Assembly (NCBI GenBank): GCA_003584705.1 | Contig: AP018536.1 | Coordinates: 1,240,001 to 1,304,000 of the forward strand | Source of the DNA: Lachnospiraceae bacterium GAM79 | GTDB lineage: Bacteria; Bacillota; Clostridia; Lachnospirales; Lachnospiraceae | Length of the DNA: 64,000 bases | Direction of reading: 5' to 3' | Part shown: piece by piece, positions 10,941-18,785 of the stretch | Layout: every line of letters begins with the position of its first letter | Position numbering within the stretch: position 1 is the first letter of the stretch | Program-made: the position numbers and the translations under genes | Notes under the pieces: generated by a model | Told to the model about the DNA's origin: nothing | The model's input: only the letters and a program-made list of their open reading frames with translations | Database searches by the model: none

Positions 10941-11342
10941 ATGTTTGAAATGAAACCGGAATACTATATTGGAATTGACATGATCGATCAGGAGCATAAA
11001 CAGTTGTTTGACTATGCCAGTGAAGCATACGAACTGCTGCAGGAAGAGTTTACACCGGACAAGTATGACAAGATTGATGCAATTCTGGAAAAACTGCGTG
11101 ATTATACCGTAAAACATTTTTCAGATGAAGAAGCGTATATGGAATCCATCCAGTACAAAAAGATTTTTACCCAGAAGATCCAGCATCAGGAATTTATCAA
11201 GAAACTGGATGAATTTATTGATCAGCATGAGAAAGATGAAGGGAATCAGGATGAGCAGATCATGGATATTCTGAACTACCTGACGGACTGGCTGATTAAC
11301 CATATCCTTCATGTGGATGGACAGATTCCGAAAGAGGCGTAA
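10941..11342 (+). CDS. bacteriohemerythrin
   Basis: A 133-aa four-helix di-iron O2-binding protein. Expected ligands are visible as His19, His59, Glu63 (HFSDE), His82, His121 and Asp126 (HILHVD). The HxxxH pair is broken: the position four residues before His82 is Gln78 instead of His, so the iron site would have one substituted ligand. It stands alone behind a possible TTGAAA-type promoter (10864) and a small palindrome (10873-10887). Roles in this family include O2 storage, sensing or iron handling, and none is fixed by context. Confidence 0.88.
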   Translation: MFEMKPEYYIGIDMIDQEHKQLFDYASEAYELLQEEFTPDKYDKIDAILEKLRDYTVKHFSDEEAYMESIQYKKIFTQKIQHQEFIKKLDEFIDQHEKDEGNQDEQIMDILNYLTDWLINHILHVDGQIPKEA

Positions 11343-11414
11343 GACCTGACTTTTCCGGAATGATTTCCCACATGGGACATAAGATGTAAGAAGCGGAAGT
11401 AATGGGGAGTGCCC

Positions 11415-13286
11415 ATGGACCAGAAACTGGAAAACATCCTGAATCTTGCATTGGAGACCCCGGAGGAAGAACGGGAACAGACGGAAAGTCTGAATGTCGG
11501 TTACAGTGCGGAGAGTCGCAGCTGGGAGCTGATCGTAAAATATCATGGCAGTCTGGACGGACTGCGGGAACAGAATATTGTGGTGGAAGAGCTGATTGCC
11601 GGATATGCGATCCTTACGGTACCGGAGACACTGGTAGATACCGTATCGGAGACTCCGGAGATCGAGTATGTGGAGAAGCCTAAGCGGTTTTACTATCAGC
11701 AGACAGATCCGGACGGCGCATCCTGCTTTCCACCGGTGACAAGAAGAACGCCTTTTCTGAATGGAAGGGGCGTTCTTTTGGCTGTATTGGATTCCGGGAT
11801 CACCTGGGATCTGGAGGTGTTCCGCAAGGCAGATGGCAGTACGAGGATACGGTATCTATGGGATCAGACGATACCATGGGATCAGACAATTCCGGGAAAG
11901 CAGGCCGCATCACGGGAGCAGGAGACGCTGCGGAATCCGACATTGCCACAGAATCAGATAGCGCCGGAGGAAACGGGCGATACGGGATATGGGAGGACAC
12001 CGGATGGATTTCCCATCGGGACTGAATATACGGAGGAGGAAATCAACCGGGCACTGAACAGCAGTGTTCTGGAACGGTACGGCCTGATCCCCAGCAGGGA
12101 TCTGACCGGCCACGGAACGGCAGTGGCAGGGATTGCCGCCGGGAGAAGTGCGGACGGTCTCTATACCGGGGCAGCCCCGGAGGCGGAACTGATCATCGTG
12201 AAACTGGGACTTCCCAGGGAGGAAGGTTTTCCCCGGACCACGGAGATTATGAGAGGCGTTACTTATGCGCTGCGGAAAGCCAGACAGTTAAATATGCCTC
12301 TTGTCATCAATTTGAGCTTCGGCAACAGCTACGGTTCCCACGATGGAAGTTCTCTGCTGGAGAGGTTCCTGGACAATGCTTCGGAGATCGGCAGGACGGT
12401 GATATGCGTGGGCAGCGGCAACGAAGGAGCCGCCAGAGGACATTTTGCCGGCAATATAACAAGGGACGGCCGCGTGGAACTGGCTGTGGGCAATTATGAG
12501 AGAAACCTGAACATACAGCTATGGAAAAATTACAGCGATGTGTTCCGGATAAGACTGCAGGCCCCGGGAGGTGAGAAAGCAGAATTGTCCACAAATATCC
12601 AGGGAGGAAAATACACGCTGGAATTGGAACAGACTAGAATACTGGTTTATCTGGGAGAGCCTCTGCCCTATGCGGTGGCACAGGAAATCTATCTGGACAT
12701 GATCCCGGCAGAGGGAAGCTACATCAATGCAGGGATCTGGACAATCCGGCTGGAACCGGTAGTGACCGTGACAGGACAATATTATCTGTATCTCCCAGCG
12801 GGAAGCGGAATCGGGGAGAGTACCGGATTCTACCGTGCCACACCCCAGGTGACACTGACCATTCCGTCTACCGCAGCCAAGGTGATCACCGTGGGAGCCT
12901 ATGACCAGGTCTATGATACCTATGCCGATTTCTCCGGCAGAGGCTATGCGGATAGCACAAGAACCATTGGTGTGGCTGCTGCGGGACTGACCAAGCCGGA
13001 TCTTGTGGCTCCCGGTGTGAATATCCAGGCTCCGAATGTCTACGGCAGTTTTACTCCCGTGACCGGCACCTCCTTCGCAGCGCCCATTGTTAGTGGTGCG
13101 GCAGCGCTTTTGATGGAATGGGGGATCGTGCAGGGGAATGATCCCTTCCTCTACGGAGAAAAGGTCAAAGCCTGTCTCAGAAAAGGCGCAAGACCCCTGC
13201 GGGGAGAGACAGAATACCCCAATGACCGGGTGGGATATGGGAAACTGTGCGTGGCGGATAGCTTTCCTGAAAATCAGCACAATTAG
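11415..13286 (+). CDS. S8 family serine peptidase (Csp-like subtilase)
   Basis: A 623-aa subtilisin-family protease with an intact triad: Asp126 (LAVLDSG), His233 (GHGTAVAGIAAG) and Ser553 (GTSFAAP). About 95 N-terminal residues form a propeptide-like domain, and no signal peptide is present, as in the Csp proteases of clostridial spores. A large insertion separates the Ser-side strands (roughly 330-500, jelly-roll-like). Between Asp and His is a low-complexity stretch with a duplicated WDQTIP. The start is ATG 11415 with GGGGAG 5 bases upstream; GTG 11409 is also open. Confidence 0.87.
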   Translation: MDQKLENILNLALETPEEEREQTESLNVGYSAESRSWELIVKYHGSLDGLREQNIVVEELIAGYAILTVPETLVDTVSETPEIEYVEKPKRFYYQQTDPDGASCFPPVTRRTPFLNGRGVLLAVLDSGITWDLEVFRKADGSTRIRYLWDQTIPWDQTIPGKQAASREQETLRNPTLPQNQIAPEETGDTGYGRTPDGFPIGTEYTEEEINRALNSSVLERYGLIPSRDLTGHGTAVAGIAAGRSADGLYTGAAPEAELIIVKLGLPREEGFPRTTEIMRGVTYALRKARQLNMPLVINLSFGNSYGSHDGSSLLERFLDNASEIGRTVICVGSGNEGAARGHFAGNITRDGRVELAVGNYERNLNIQLWKNYSDVFRIRLQAPGGEKAELSTNIQGGKYTLELEQTRILVYLGEPLPYAVAQEIYLDMIPAEGSYINAGIWTIRLEPVVTVTGQYYLYLPAGSGIGESTGFYRATPQVTLTIPSTAAKVITVGAYDQVYDTYADFSGRGYADSTRTIGVAAAGLTKPDLVAPGVNIQAPNVYGSFTPVTGTSFAAPIVSGAAALLMEWGIVQGNDPFLYGEKVKACLRKGARPLRGETEYPNDRVGYGKLCVADSFPENQHN

Positions 13287-13406
13287 AAAAAATGGAAACA
13301 GTTCCGGAAGCGGATCCTTGCAAAATAGCTTAAATAACTTCAGAAAAACCTGCCCTTTTGTAACTATTGTATAGAAATAAAAAGGGAATTTGTGTAAAAA
13401 GGTGCA

Positions 13407-13435
13407 TTGAAAGCCACATCTTAAGATGCTACTAT
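13407..13435 (+). promoter_or_regulatory. promoter of the lacI-type regulator
   Basis: TTGAAA (13407-13412), a 17-base spacer and TACTAT (13430-13435). The first operator copy begins about 11 bases after the -10, in the start-site region, as expected for autorepression. Confidence 0.65.
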
Positions 13436-13445
13436 AAACATGAAC

Positions 13446-13462
13446 AATCGTTTGCGCATAAA
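13446..13462. promoter_or_regulatory. LacI-family operator copy 1
   Basis: AATCGTTTGCGCATAAA shares the TTGCGCA core with the copies at 13487 and 14803. It lies just downstream of the regulator promoter. Confidence 0.65.
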
Positions 13463-13486
13463 ATGGCAATAAAATGATATGAAAAA

Positions 13487-13503
13487 AACGGATTGCGCAA
13501 AGG
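13487..13503. promoter_or_regulatory. LacI-family operator copy 2
   Basis: AACGGATTGCGCAAAGG is a near-palindrome around TTGCGCAA. It lies 41 bases (about four helix turns) after copy 1 in the regulator leader, so the two sites face the same side of the DNA and could bind cooperatively. Confidence 0.65.
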
Positions 13504-13564
13504 ATGGGGAGAATAGTGTGTCTGCAATCCAAGGATTGCAGGTCACGGAAAGGCGTGACTTGAT

Positions 13565-14581
13565 ATGAACAATCATTCAGAGAATGACAAGGCGATGACG
13601 ATTCATGATGTAGCGAGAGAACTGGGGGTGTCTGCCAGCACGGTTTCCAGGGCAATCTCAGGGAAAGGCCGTATTGGGGCCGCTACCAGAGACCGGATTC
13701 TCGACTACATAGAAGAACATGGCTTTTATCCCAATGCGGCAGCACAGAGCCTGGCACAGTCCAGGACCAATAATATCGCAATTATCCTGCCGGAGGTCAA
13801 TACCCTGGTGGATATCCCCTTTTTCCATACCTGTATGTACGGTGTGGAAGAGGTGGCGCAGGCCAATGACTACGATATTATCGTGGTGACGACGAATGGA
13901 AACGATACCAGACCGCTGGAGCGGCTGATCAAAAACCGGAAAGTGGACGGAATGATCCTTACCAGGACCTATGAGAACGATAAATATGTAAAATTCCTGA
14001 AACAGAAGCAGATTCCTTTCGTTGCAGTGGGAAAAATCCCTGACGATGATGTGGTACAGGTGGACCACGACAATGTGGGAGCCTGCAGAGAACTGGTGAC
14101 GGTACTGTTTGCCAAGGGCATACAGAATATTGCATATCTGGGCAGTGATATGGATCAGATGGTCAACCGTTGCAGATATCAGGGCTATGAGGAAGCTTAC
14201 CGCAAAGGCAAACGCAAGCTGAATCCGGATCTGGTCTACACGGACTTGAGCAGCAAGGCTATGGTGGAAAAGGCCGTGGAAGAGCTGAAAAAGAGCGGTG
14301 TGGAGTGTATTTTGTGCCAGGATGACTACATCTGCGATGAGGTGGTAAGAAAGCTTTCTCACATGGGTGTGCGGATCCCGGATCAGATGAAAGTGGCATC
14401 CTGCCATTACAGTCGTATTCTGGAAAATTATCCGATTACCATAACCTCGCTGAAATTCAATATCACAGAGCTGGGCAGAAGATCCTGCCAGGTGCTGCTG
14501 GACATGATTCACGGGAAAACGGTTCCGGACAAGACACTTCTGGACTATGAAATCATCCTGAAAGAGTCCACGAAGGGCTGA
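13565..14581 (+). CDS. LacI family transcriptional regulator
   Basis: A 338-aa repressor. The N-terminal HTH (residues 12-60) reads MTIHDVARELGVSASTVSRA, followed by the hinge region NAAAQSLAQSRTNNIAIILPE and a sugar-binding PBP1-like effector domain. Two copies of a TTGCGCAA operator lie in its own leader and a third covers the start of the galactan transporter operon downstream. This supports autoregulation plus control of the 14851-22193 genes by an imported galacto-oligosaccharide or galactose derivative. The SD is weak (GGAAAGG, 15 bases upstream). Confidence 0.92.
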   Translation: MNNHSENDKAMTIHDVARELGVSASTVSRAISGKGRIGAATRDRILDYIEEHGFYPNAAAQSLAQSRTNNIAIILPEVNTLVDIPFFHTCMYGVEEVAQANDYDIIVVTTNGNDTRPLERLIKNRKVDGMILTRTYENDKYVKFLKQKQIPFVAVGKIPDDDVVQVDHDNVGACRELVTVLFAKGIQNIAYLGSDMDQMVNRCRYQGYEEAYRKGKRKLNPDLVYTDLSSKAMVEKAVEELKKSGVECILCQDDYICDEVVRKLSHMGVRIPDQMKVASCHYSRILENYPITITSLKFNITELGRRSCQVLLDMIHGKTVPDKTLLDYEIILKESTKG

Positions 14582-14606
14582 TCTTGAAATGACAAGACAT
14601 AATTTA

Positions 14607-14620
14607 GAAAAACGTTTTCC
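14607..14620. promoter_or_regulatory. CcpA/LacI-type palindrome
   Basis: GAAAAACGTTTTCC, a near-perfect palindrome centred on CG, lies downstream of the LacI gene and 142 bases before the next -35. It resembles a LacI/CcpA-class site, but it matches the cre consensus only loosely. Confidence 0.3.
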
Positions 14621-14761
14621 AAAAAAACTTCAAAATACAAGGGTAAAAATTGAATTTTTGAAGAAATTGGATATACAGAAAACCCAGTAAAATCAATGGT
14701 TTCAAAACGCACTTGTACAAAGTGCACAATTTTAGATCTCAATATCAGTCATTATTATAAA

Positions 14762-14790
14762 TTGACAACATAAGGAAATGTTGCTAAACT
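14762..14790 (+). promoter_or_regulatory. promoter of the galactan transporter operon
   Basis: A consensus TTGACA (14762-14767), a 17-base spacer and TAAACT (14785-14790). The expected start near 14797 is followed at once by the operator at 14803. Confidence 0.75.
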
Positions 14791-14802
14791 ATTATTGTAG
14801 AC

Positions 14803-14819
14803 AAGCGGTTGCGCAATAC
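14803..14819. promoter_or_regulatory. LacI-family operator copy 3
   Basis: AAGCGGTTGCGCAATAC is the copy closest to the consensus built from the three sites (cGgTTGCGCAAtac). It sits right after the predicted transcription start, where a bound repressor would block initiation or clearance. Confidence 0.72.
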
Positions 14820-14850
14820 GCACAAACTTGCAAAACAGGAGGATAACAAA

Positions 14851-16194
14851 ATGAAAAAGTTAGTCGCTTTAGCAATGTCACTGACTATGGCATTCTCTCT
14901 GGTAGCTTGTGGAAACTCTGATGCTTCTGCAAATGCCGGAACAGATACCACAGCAACTTCTGCAGCAGCAACCACCACCGAGGCTGCACAGCAGACCGCT
15001 CCCGCTGAGAAGCAGGACGTTACCCTGAGAATCTGGGGTGCTGAGGAAGATCAGACCATGTTACAGGGCATGATCGATTCCTTCAAGGAGCATTATGCAG
15101 ATTATGCAAACTTCGATATCCAGCTTGGTACCGAATCCGAGTCCACAGCTAAGGATACTGTTTTAGCCGATATTGAGGCTGCTGCTGATGTGTATGCTTT
15201 CGCATCTGATCAGCTGATCGATCTGGTAAATGCAGGTGCCCTGCAGTCCGTTGATGAAATGGATGCAGCTCTGGAAGCTTATGCAGGCAAGAGCGTAGCT
15301 GATGTTAAGAGCGCAAATGCTCCCGGTTCTGTAGATGCAGCAACCAAGGACGGCACACTGTATGCATTCCCTATGAGTGCTGATAACGGTTATTTCTTAT
15401 ATTACAATTCCACTTTAGTAACTCCCGAAGATGCACAGAGCTGGGATACCTTACTTGCAGCAGCTGATAAGGCTGGCAAGAAGGTTGGTATGACTCTTGC
15501 TTCCGGTTGGTATAACGCTTCCTTCTTCTATGGTGCAGGCTTCACTACCGCACTGAATGATGACGGCAGCACTGCTATGGACTGGAACGGCACCAGCGCT
15601 GATGGCGTTACCGGTGTACAGGTGGTACAGGCTATGCTGAACATCACCGGCAACAGCGCATTCCTTCCGATCGCTGATGGTGACGTATCTAACCAGATCG
15701 CTTCCGGTGATCTGTGTGCAGTAGTTTCCGGTACCTGGGATGCAACCGCAGCTCAGACCGCTTTTGGTGATGGCTACGCAGCTACCAAGCTTCCTACCTA
15801 TACCTGTGGCGACAAGCAGATCCAGCAGGGCTCTGTAGCAGGCTTCAAACTGGTAGGTGTTAACAAGTATTCTGCAAATGCAGGATGGGCAACTCTGCTG
15901 GCTGACTGGATCACCAACGAAGACAACCAGGCAGTACGTTTCGCAGAGAGAGAGATCGGACCTTCCAATATCAACGTAGCAGGTTCCGAGGAAGTTTCTT
16001 CCAATACCGCTATTGCAGCTCTGTCTGAGCAGTCCGCTTATGGTGTAGTTCAGATTGTTGGTGGTAAGTACTGGGATCCCGCTGCTACCTTCGGTGAGAA
16101 AGTAGCTCAGGGTCAGCTGAAGGCTGATGATGAAGCTGGTATCCAGGCAGCACTGGATGAGCTGGTAGAAGGTGTTTCCGTACCCGCTGAATAA
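14851..16194 (+). CDS. oligosaccharide ABC transporter substrate-binding lipoprotein
   Basis: A 447-aa extracytoplasmic solute-binding protein of family 1 (MalE/GanS-like). The signal peptide ends in lipobox LVAC with Cys20, then comes an Ala/Thr-rich tether to about residue 55, then the mature fold starting VTLRIWGAEEDQTM. AGGAGG is 8 bases before ATG 14851; the in-frame codons upstream are unsupported. With the permeases downstream and GH53 it most likely binds beta-1,4-galacto-oligosaccharides or related oligosaccharides. No ATPase gene lies in the operon, so it probably uses a shared MsmK/MalK-type ATPase encoded elsewhere. Confidence 0.92.
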   Translation: MKKLVALAMSLTMAFSLVACGNSDASANAGTDTTATSAAATTTEAAQQTAPAEKQDVTLRIWGAEEDQTMLQGMIDSFKEHYADYANFDIQLGTESESTAKDTVLADIEAAADVYAFASDQLIDLVNAGALQSVDEMDAALEAYAGKSVADVKSANAPGSVDAATKDGTLYAFPMSADNGYFLYYNSTLVTPEDAQSWDTLLAAADKAGKKVGMTLASGWYNASFFYGAGFTTALNDDGSTAMDWNGTSADGVTGVQVVQAMLNITGNSAFLPIADGDVSNQIASGDLCAVVSGTWDATAAQTAFGDGYAATKLPTYTCGDKQIQQGSVAGFKLVGVNKYSANAGWATLLADWITNEDNQAVRFAEREIGPSNINVAGSEEVSSNTAIAALSEQSAYGVVQIVGGKYWDPAATFGEKVAQGQLKADDEAGIQAALDELVEGVSVPAE

Positions 16195-16243
16195 GTTTGG
16201 GAAGATGATCTGTTCCGGTTCTGTGACAAATGAATGATGAAAA

Positions 16244-16260
16244 CGTTCTGGTGCAGAACG
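16244..16260 (+). promoter_or_regulatory. small hairpin after the binding-protein gene
   Basis: CGTTCTG / CAGAACG with a 3-base loop, the first of several structures in the 266-base gap between binding protein and permease. Confidence 0.4.
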
Positions 16261-16274
16261 AATACAGAGAATAG

Positions 16275-16327
16275 AAAGGCGTCCTGAAGCTATGAACAAT
16301 AATACGTAGTGGAGGGATGCCTTTTTT
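16275..16327 (+). terminator. intra-operon terminator/attenuator
   Basis: Arms AAAGGCGTCC and GGATGCCTTT enclose 30 bases and are followed by a six-T run. Placed between binding-protein and permease genes it would lower permease expression relative to the binding protein, a common arrangement in such operons. Confidence 0.7.
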
Positions 16328-16330
16328 ACA

Positions 16331-16342
16331 GGAAACGTTTCC
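16331..16342. promoter_or_regulatory. perfect palindrome GGAAACGTTTCC
   Basis: A 12-base perfect palindrome centred on CG, in the style of LacI/CcpA-family sites, lies directly after the attenuator. It could regulate a secondary start for the permease genes, but no clear promoter is visible with it. Confidence 0.35.
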
Positions 16343-16376
16343 GGTAAGTGGGTTCGACTCCTGCCTGCCGGGTTAG

Positions 16377-16419
16377 GTAACTAGTCAGATGAACGCGGGA
16401 AGGTGTTCCGAATAGTTAC
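16377..16419. repeat. GTAAC-palindrome element, short copy A
   Basis: Left end GTAACTAGTCAG and right end CCGAATAGTTAC are imperfect inverted copies of the termini seen at 38965, 41387 and 47354. Only 19 bases lie between them. It is 41 bases upstream of the permease start. Confidence 0.6.
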
Positions 16420-16460
16420 TAAATTATTTATTTTAATATTAAGAAAGGAGAGGGCAGAGA

Positions 16461-17885
16461 ATGAAGAAGAAAAAGAGCGGAATCGGCGGATTCTTCAAGG
16501 AGTTCGGTGAGGCAGTTGTAAAAGGAGATCTGTTCGTAAAATTATCCCTGGTCTGGATGGGAGCAGGATATATCCGCAGAAAACAAATTATCAAAGGTAT
16601 TTTAATGACTCTGCTCGAAGTGGCAGTCATTGTATTTACCTTTGGCTTTGCCACAGAGTATGTACGTGATTTTGGAACTTTGGGAACGGTTCAGCAGGAG
16701 ACGGTTTTCAACATTGTAACCATGCAGAATGAATTCAACGATTATGACAACTCGTTTATGATCTTGTTGTTCTCCGTAGTTTCATTTGTTATCTGGTTTA
16801 CATTTCTGGTGATCTGGCTTAAGAATGAAGTGACTGTTTACCGGCTTCAGAAAAAAGCACAGGCAGGAGAACATATCAATACGTTTGTAGAGGATCTGCA
16901 GCAGTTCAAGAATGACAAATTCTATATCACACTGCTGGCACTTCCCGTCATGGGGGTCGTTATTTTCACGATCGTTCCTCTGTTGATCCTGATCGCTGTC
17001 GCATTTACAAACTATGATCAGGGACATATGCCTCCTTCCGCTTTGTTTACCTGGGTGGGATTTACCAATTTCAAGAATCTGTTCGCCAACGGTGGAATGA
17101 CCATTACCTTCGGTTATGCTTTCCGTAAGATTTTGATCTGGACACTGGTATGGGCACTGTTCGCAACCTTTACCACTTACCTTGGCGGTATCCTGTTGTC
17201 CTTGCTGATCAATAATAAGAGAACGAAGCTGCCGAAGCTGTGGAGAACGCTGTTCATTGTAACGATCGCAGTTCCCCAGTTCGTTTCCTTGCTTCTGGTA
17301 CGTAACTTCTTCGCTAACAACGGTATCATGAACACAATCTGTGCCAATGCGGGAATTACCCAGTGGCTGAGAGATATCGGCGCGATCAGCACCAGTTATA
17401 TTCCGTTTTTGTCCGCTCCCGGATGGGCACATGTAATGATCATCCTGATCAATATCTGGATCGGTGTTCCTTACCAGATGCTGATCGCTACCGGCGTGTT
17501 AATGAATATTCCTTCTGACCAGCTGGAGAGTGCGAAGATTGACGGAGCTACTCCTCTGCAGAGCTTTATTCATATCACCATGCCGTATATGCTGTTCGTC
17601 ACCGGACCTTCTCTGGTAACGGATTTTGTCAAGAATATTAATAACTTTAACGTAATCTATCTGTTGACCCAGGGTGTATATACCACCACCAATCAGGCCA
17701 TGGCGAACTCCCAGGCGAAGGAAGTGGACCTGCTGATCACCTGGCTGTTCAATCTGACACAGAGTTATTACAATTACAAGATGGCATCCGCCATCGGTAT
17801 TATCGTGTTTATCCTTTGTGCGGTATTTACCCTCATTGCCTTCAGCAGATTCCTGAAGGGTGACAGAGAGGAGGCGTTCCGTTAA
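16461..17885 (+). CDS. oligosaccharide ABC transporter permease (MalF/GanP type)
   Basis: A 474-aa integral membrane protein. About 150 N-terminal residues carry extra membrane segments, as in MalF/GanP, and the BPD_transp_1 domain follows from about 170. The EAA loop is seen as EsAKIDGATPLQSFIHITMP near residue 360. It pairs with the MalG-type partner, whose ATG overlaps this stop (TAATG). AGAAAGGAGAGG precedes the start. It is likely part of an importer for galactan-derived oligosaccharides. Confidence 0.93.
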   Translation: MKKKKSGIGGFFKEFGEAVVKGDLFVKLSLVWMGAGYIRRKQIIKGILMTLLEVAVIVFTFGFATEYVRDFGTLGTVQQETVFNIVTMQNEFNDYDNSFMILLFSVVSFVIWFTFLVIWLKNEVTVYRLQKKAQAGEHINTFVEDLQQFKNDKFYITLLALPVMGVVIFTIVPLLILIAVAFTNYDQGHMPPSALFTWVGFTNFKNLFANGGMTITFGYAFRKILIWTLVWALFATFTTYLGGILLSLLINNKRTKLPKLWRTLFIVTIAVPQFVSLLLVRNFFANNGIMNTICANAGITQWLRDIGAISTSYIPFLSAPGWAHVMIILINIWIGVPYQMLIATGVLMNIPSDQLESAKIDGATPLQSFIHITMPYMLFVTGPSLVTDFVKNINNFNVIYLLTQGVYTTTNQAMANSQAKEVDLLITWLFNLTQSYYNYKMASAIGIIVFILCAVFTLIAFSRFLKGDREEAFR

Positions 17886-18727
17886 TGAAGAGATTTATTA
17901 AGACTTTATTACATAACCTGTTACTGGCGTTTTTGGCATTTGTCTGGCTGGTGCCCATCGTATGGCTGGTGGTCACCTCCTTCAGTGCATACACCGGCAT
18001 GAATACCAGCACCTTTTTCCCGAAGGAATGGAGCCTGGTCAATTATAAGAACCTGTTGTTTTCCGCAGACAGTGTGGCACAGTTCCCGAACTGGTTCAAG
18101 AACACCTTCATCATTGCATGTGTGGTATGTGTGATCTCCACTGCTTTTGTACTGATGGTGGCCTATGCGACCTCCTGCATGCGTTTCCCGGCACGTAAGC
18201 CGCTGATGAACGCCGCAGTTATTGTGAATCTGTTCCCCGGTGTATTGTCCATGATCGCAGTATATTTCATTCTGAAGACTCTGAACCTGACCAATACGCA
18301 CCTCGGACTGATCCTGGTATATTCTGCCGGTTCCGGTCTGGGTTACCTGATCGCAAAGGGCTTCTTCGATACGATCCCGAATTCCCTGCGCGAGGCCGCT
18401 TATCTGGATGGAGCCAGTGAGGCTACGATCTTCTGGAAGGTTGTTATCCCCATGAGCCGTCCCATCATTGTATATACAGTTATCAGCTCCTTCCTGTCCC
18501 CCTGGATGGATTTCGTATATGCTAAGCTGATGTTGAATTCCGGTATTTCTTCCCAGTGGACTGTTGCTATCGGTCTGTACAATATGCTGGATAAGAGCCT
18601 GATCAATACTTACTTTGGTCAGTTCTGTGCAGGTGGTGTACTGGTATCCATTCCCATCTCTGTATTGTTTGTCATCATGCAGAAGTTCTATGTGGAAGGT
18701 ATTACCGGTGGTGCCGTGAAGGGTTAA
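17885..18727 (+). CDS. oligosaccharide ABC transporter permease (MalG/GanQ type)
   Basis: A 280-aa permease with six hydrophobic segments and the EAA loop LREAAYLDGASEATIFWKVV near residue 180, which contacts the ATPase. Its ATG shares one base with the preceding stop, so translation is coupled. The C-terminus ends VEGITGGAVKG, typical of MalG-type subunits. Confidence 0.93.
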   Translation: MKRFIKTLLHNLLLAFLAFVWLVPIVWLVVTSFSAYTGMNTSTFFPKEWSLVNYKNLLFSADSVAQFPNWFKNTFIIACVVCVISTAFVLMVAYATSCMRFPARKPLMNAAVIVNLFPGVLSMIAVYFILKTLNLTNTHLGLILVYSAGSGLGYLIAKGFFDTIPNSLREAAYLDGASEATIFWKVVIPMSRPIIVYTVISSFLSPWMDFVYAKLMLNSGISSQWTVAIGLYNMLDKSLINTYFGQFCAGGVLVSIPISVLFVIMQKFYVEGITGGAVKG

Positions 18728-18747
18728 ACTGCTTCGGCGGTTTAACC
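18722..18747 (+). promoter_or_regulatory. UUCG-tetraloop hairpin containing the permease stop
   Basis: An 11-bp stem (GGTTAAACTGC / GCGGTTTAACC, one G-T pair) is closed by TTCG, with the MalG stop codon inside the left arm. No T-run follows. It is probably a 3'-end-stabilising or processing hairpin. Confidence 0.55.
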
Positions 18748-18751
18748 TGGG

Positions 18752-18772
18752 AGAATCCATGGAATGGATTCT
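18752..18772 (+). promoter_or_regulatory. second hairpin before the GH53 gene
   Basis: A perfect 9-bp stem AGAATCCAT / ATGGATTCT with a 3-base loop lies 4 bases after the previous hairpin and ends close to the GH53 ribosome site. It could act with the first to set the level of downstream message. Confidence 0.5.
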
Positions 18773-18785
18773 TTAGGATAAACGT

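Noticed and set aside
16343..16372. T-arm-like sequence GTGGGTTCGACTCCTGC resembling a tRNA 3' end
   Set aside because: The T-stem can be drawn with wobble pairs, but no matching acceptor, D arm or anticodon arm exists upstream; upstream is an attenuator and a palindrome. It may be a chance match or an old fragment.
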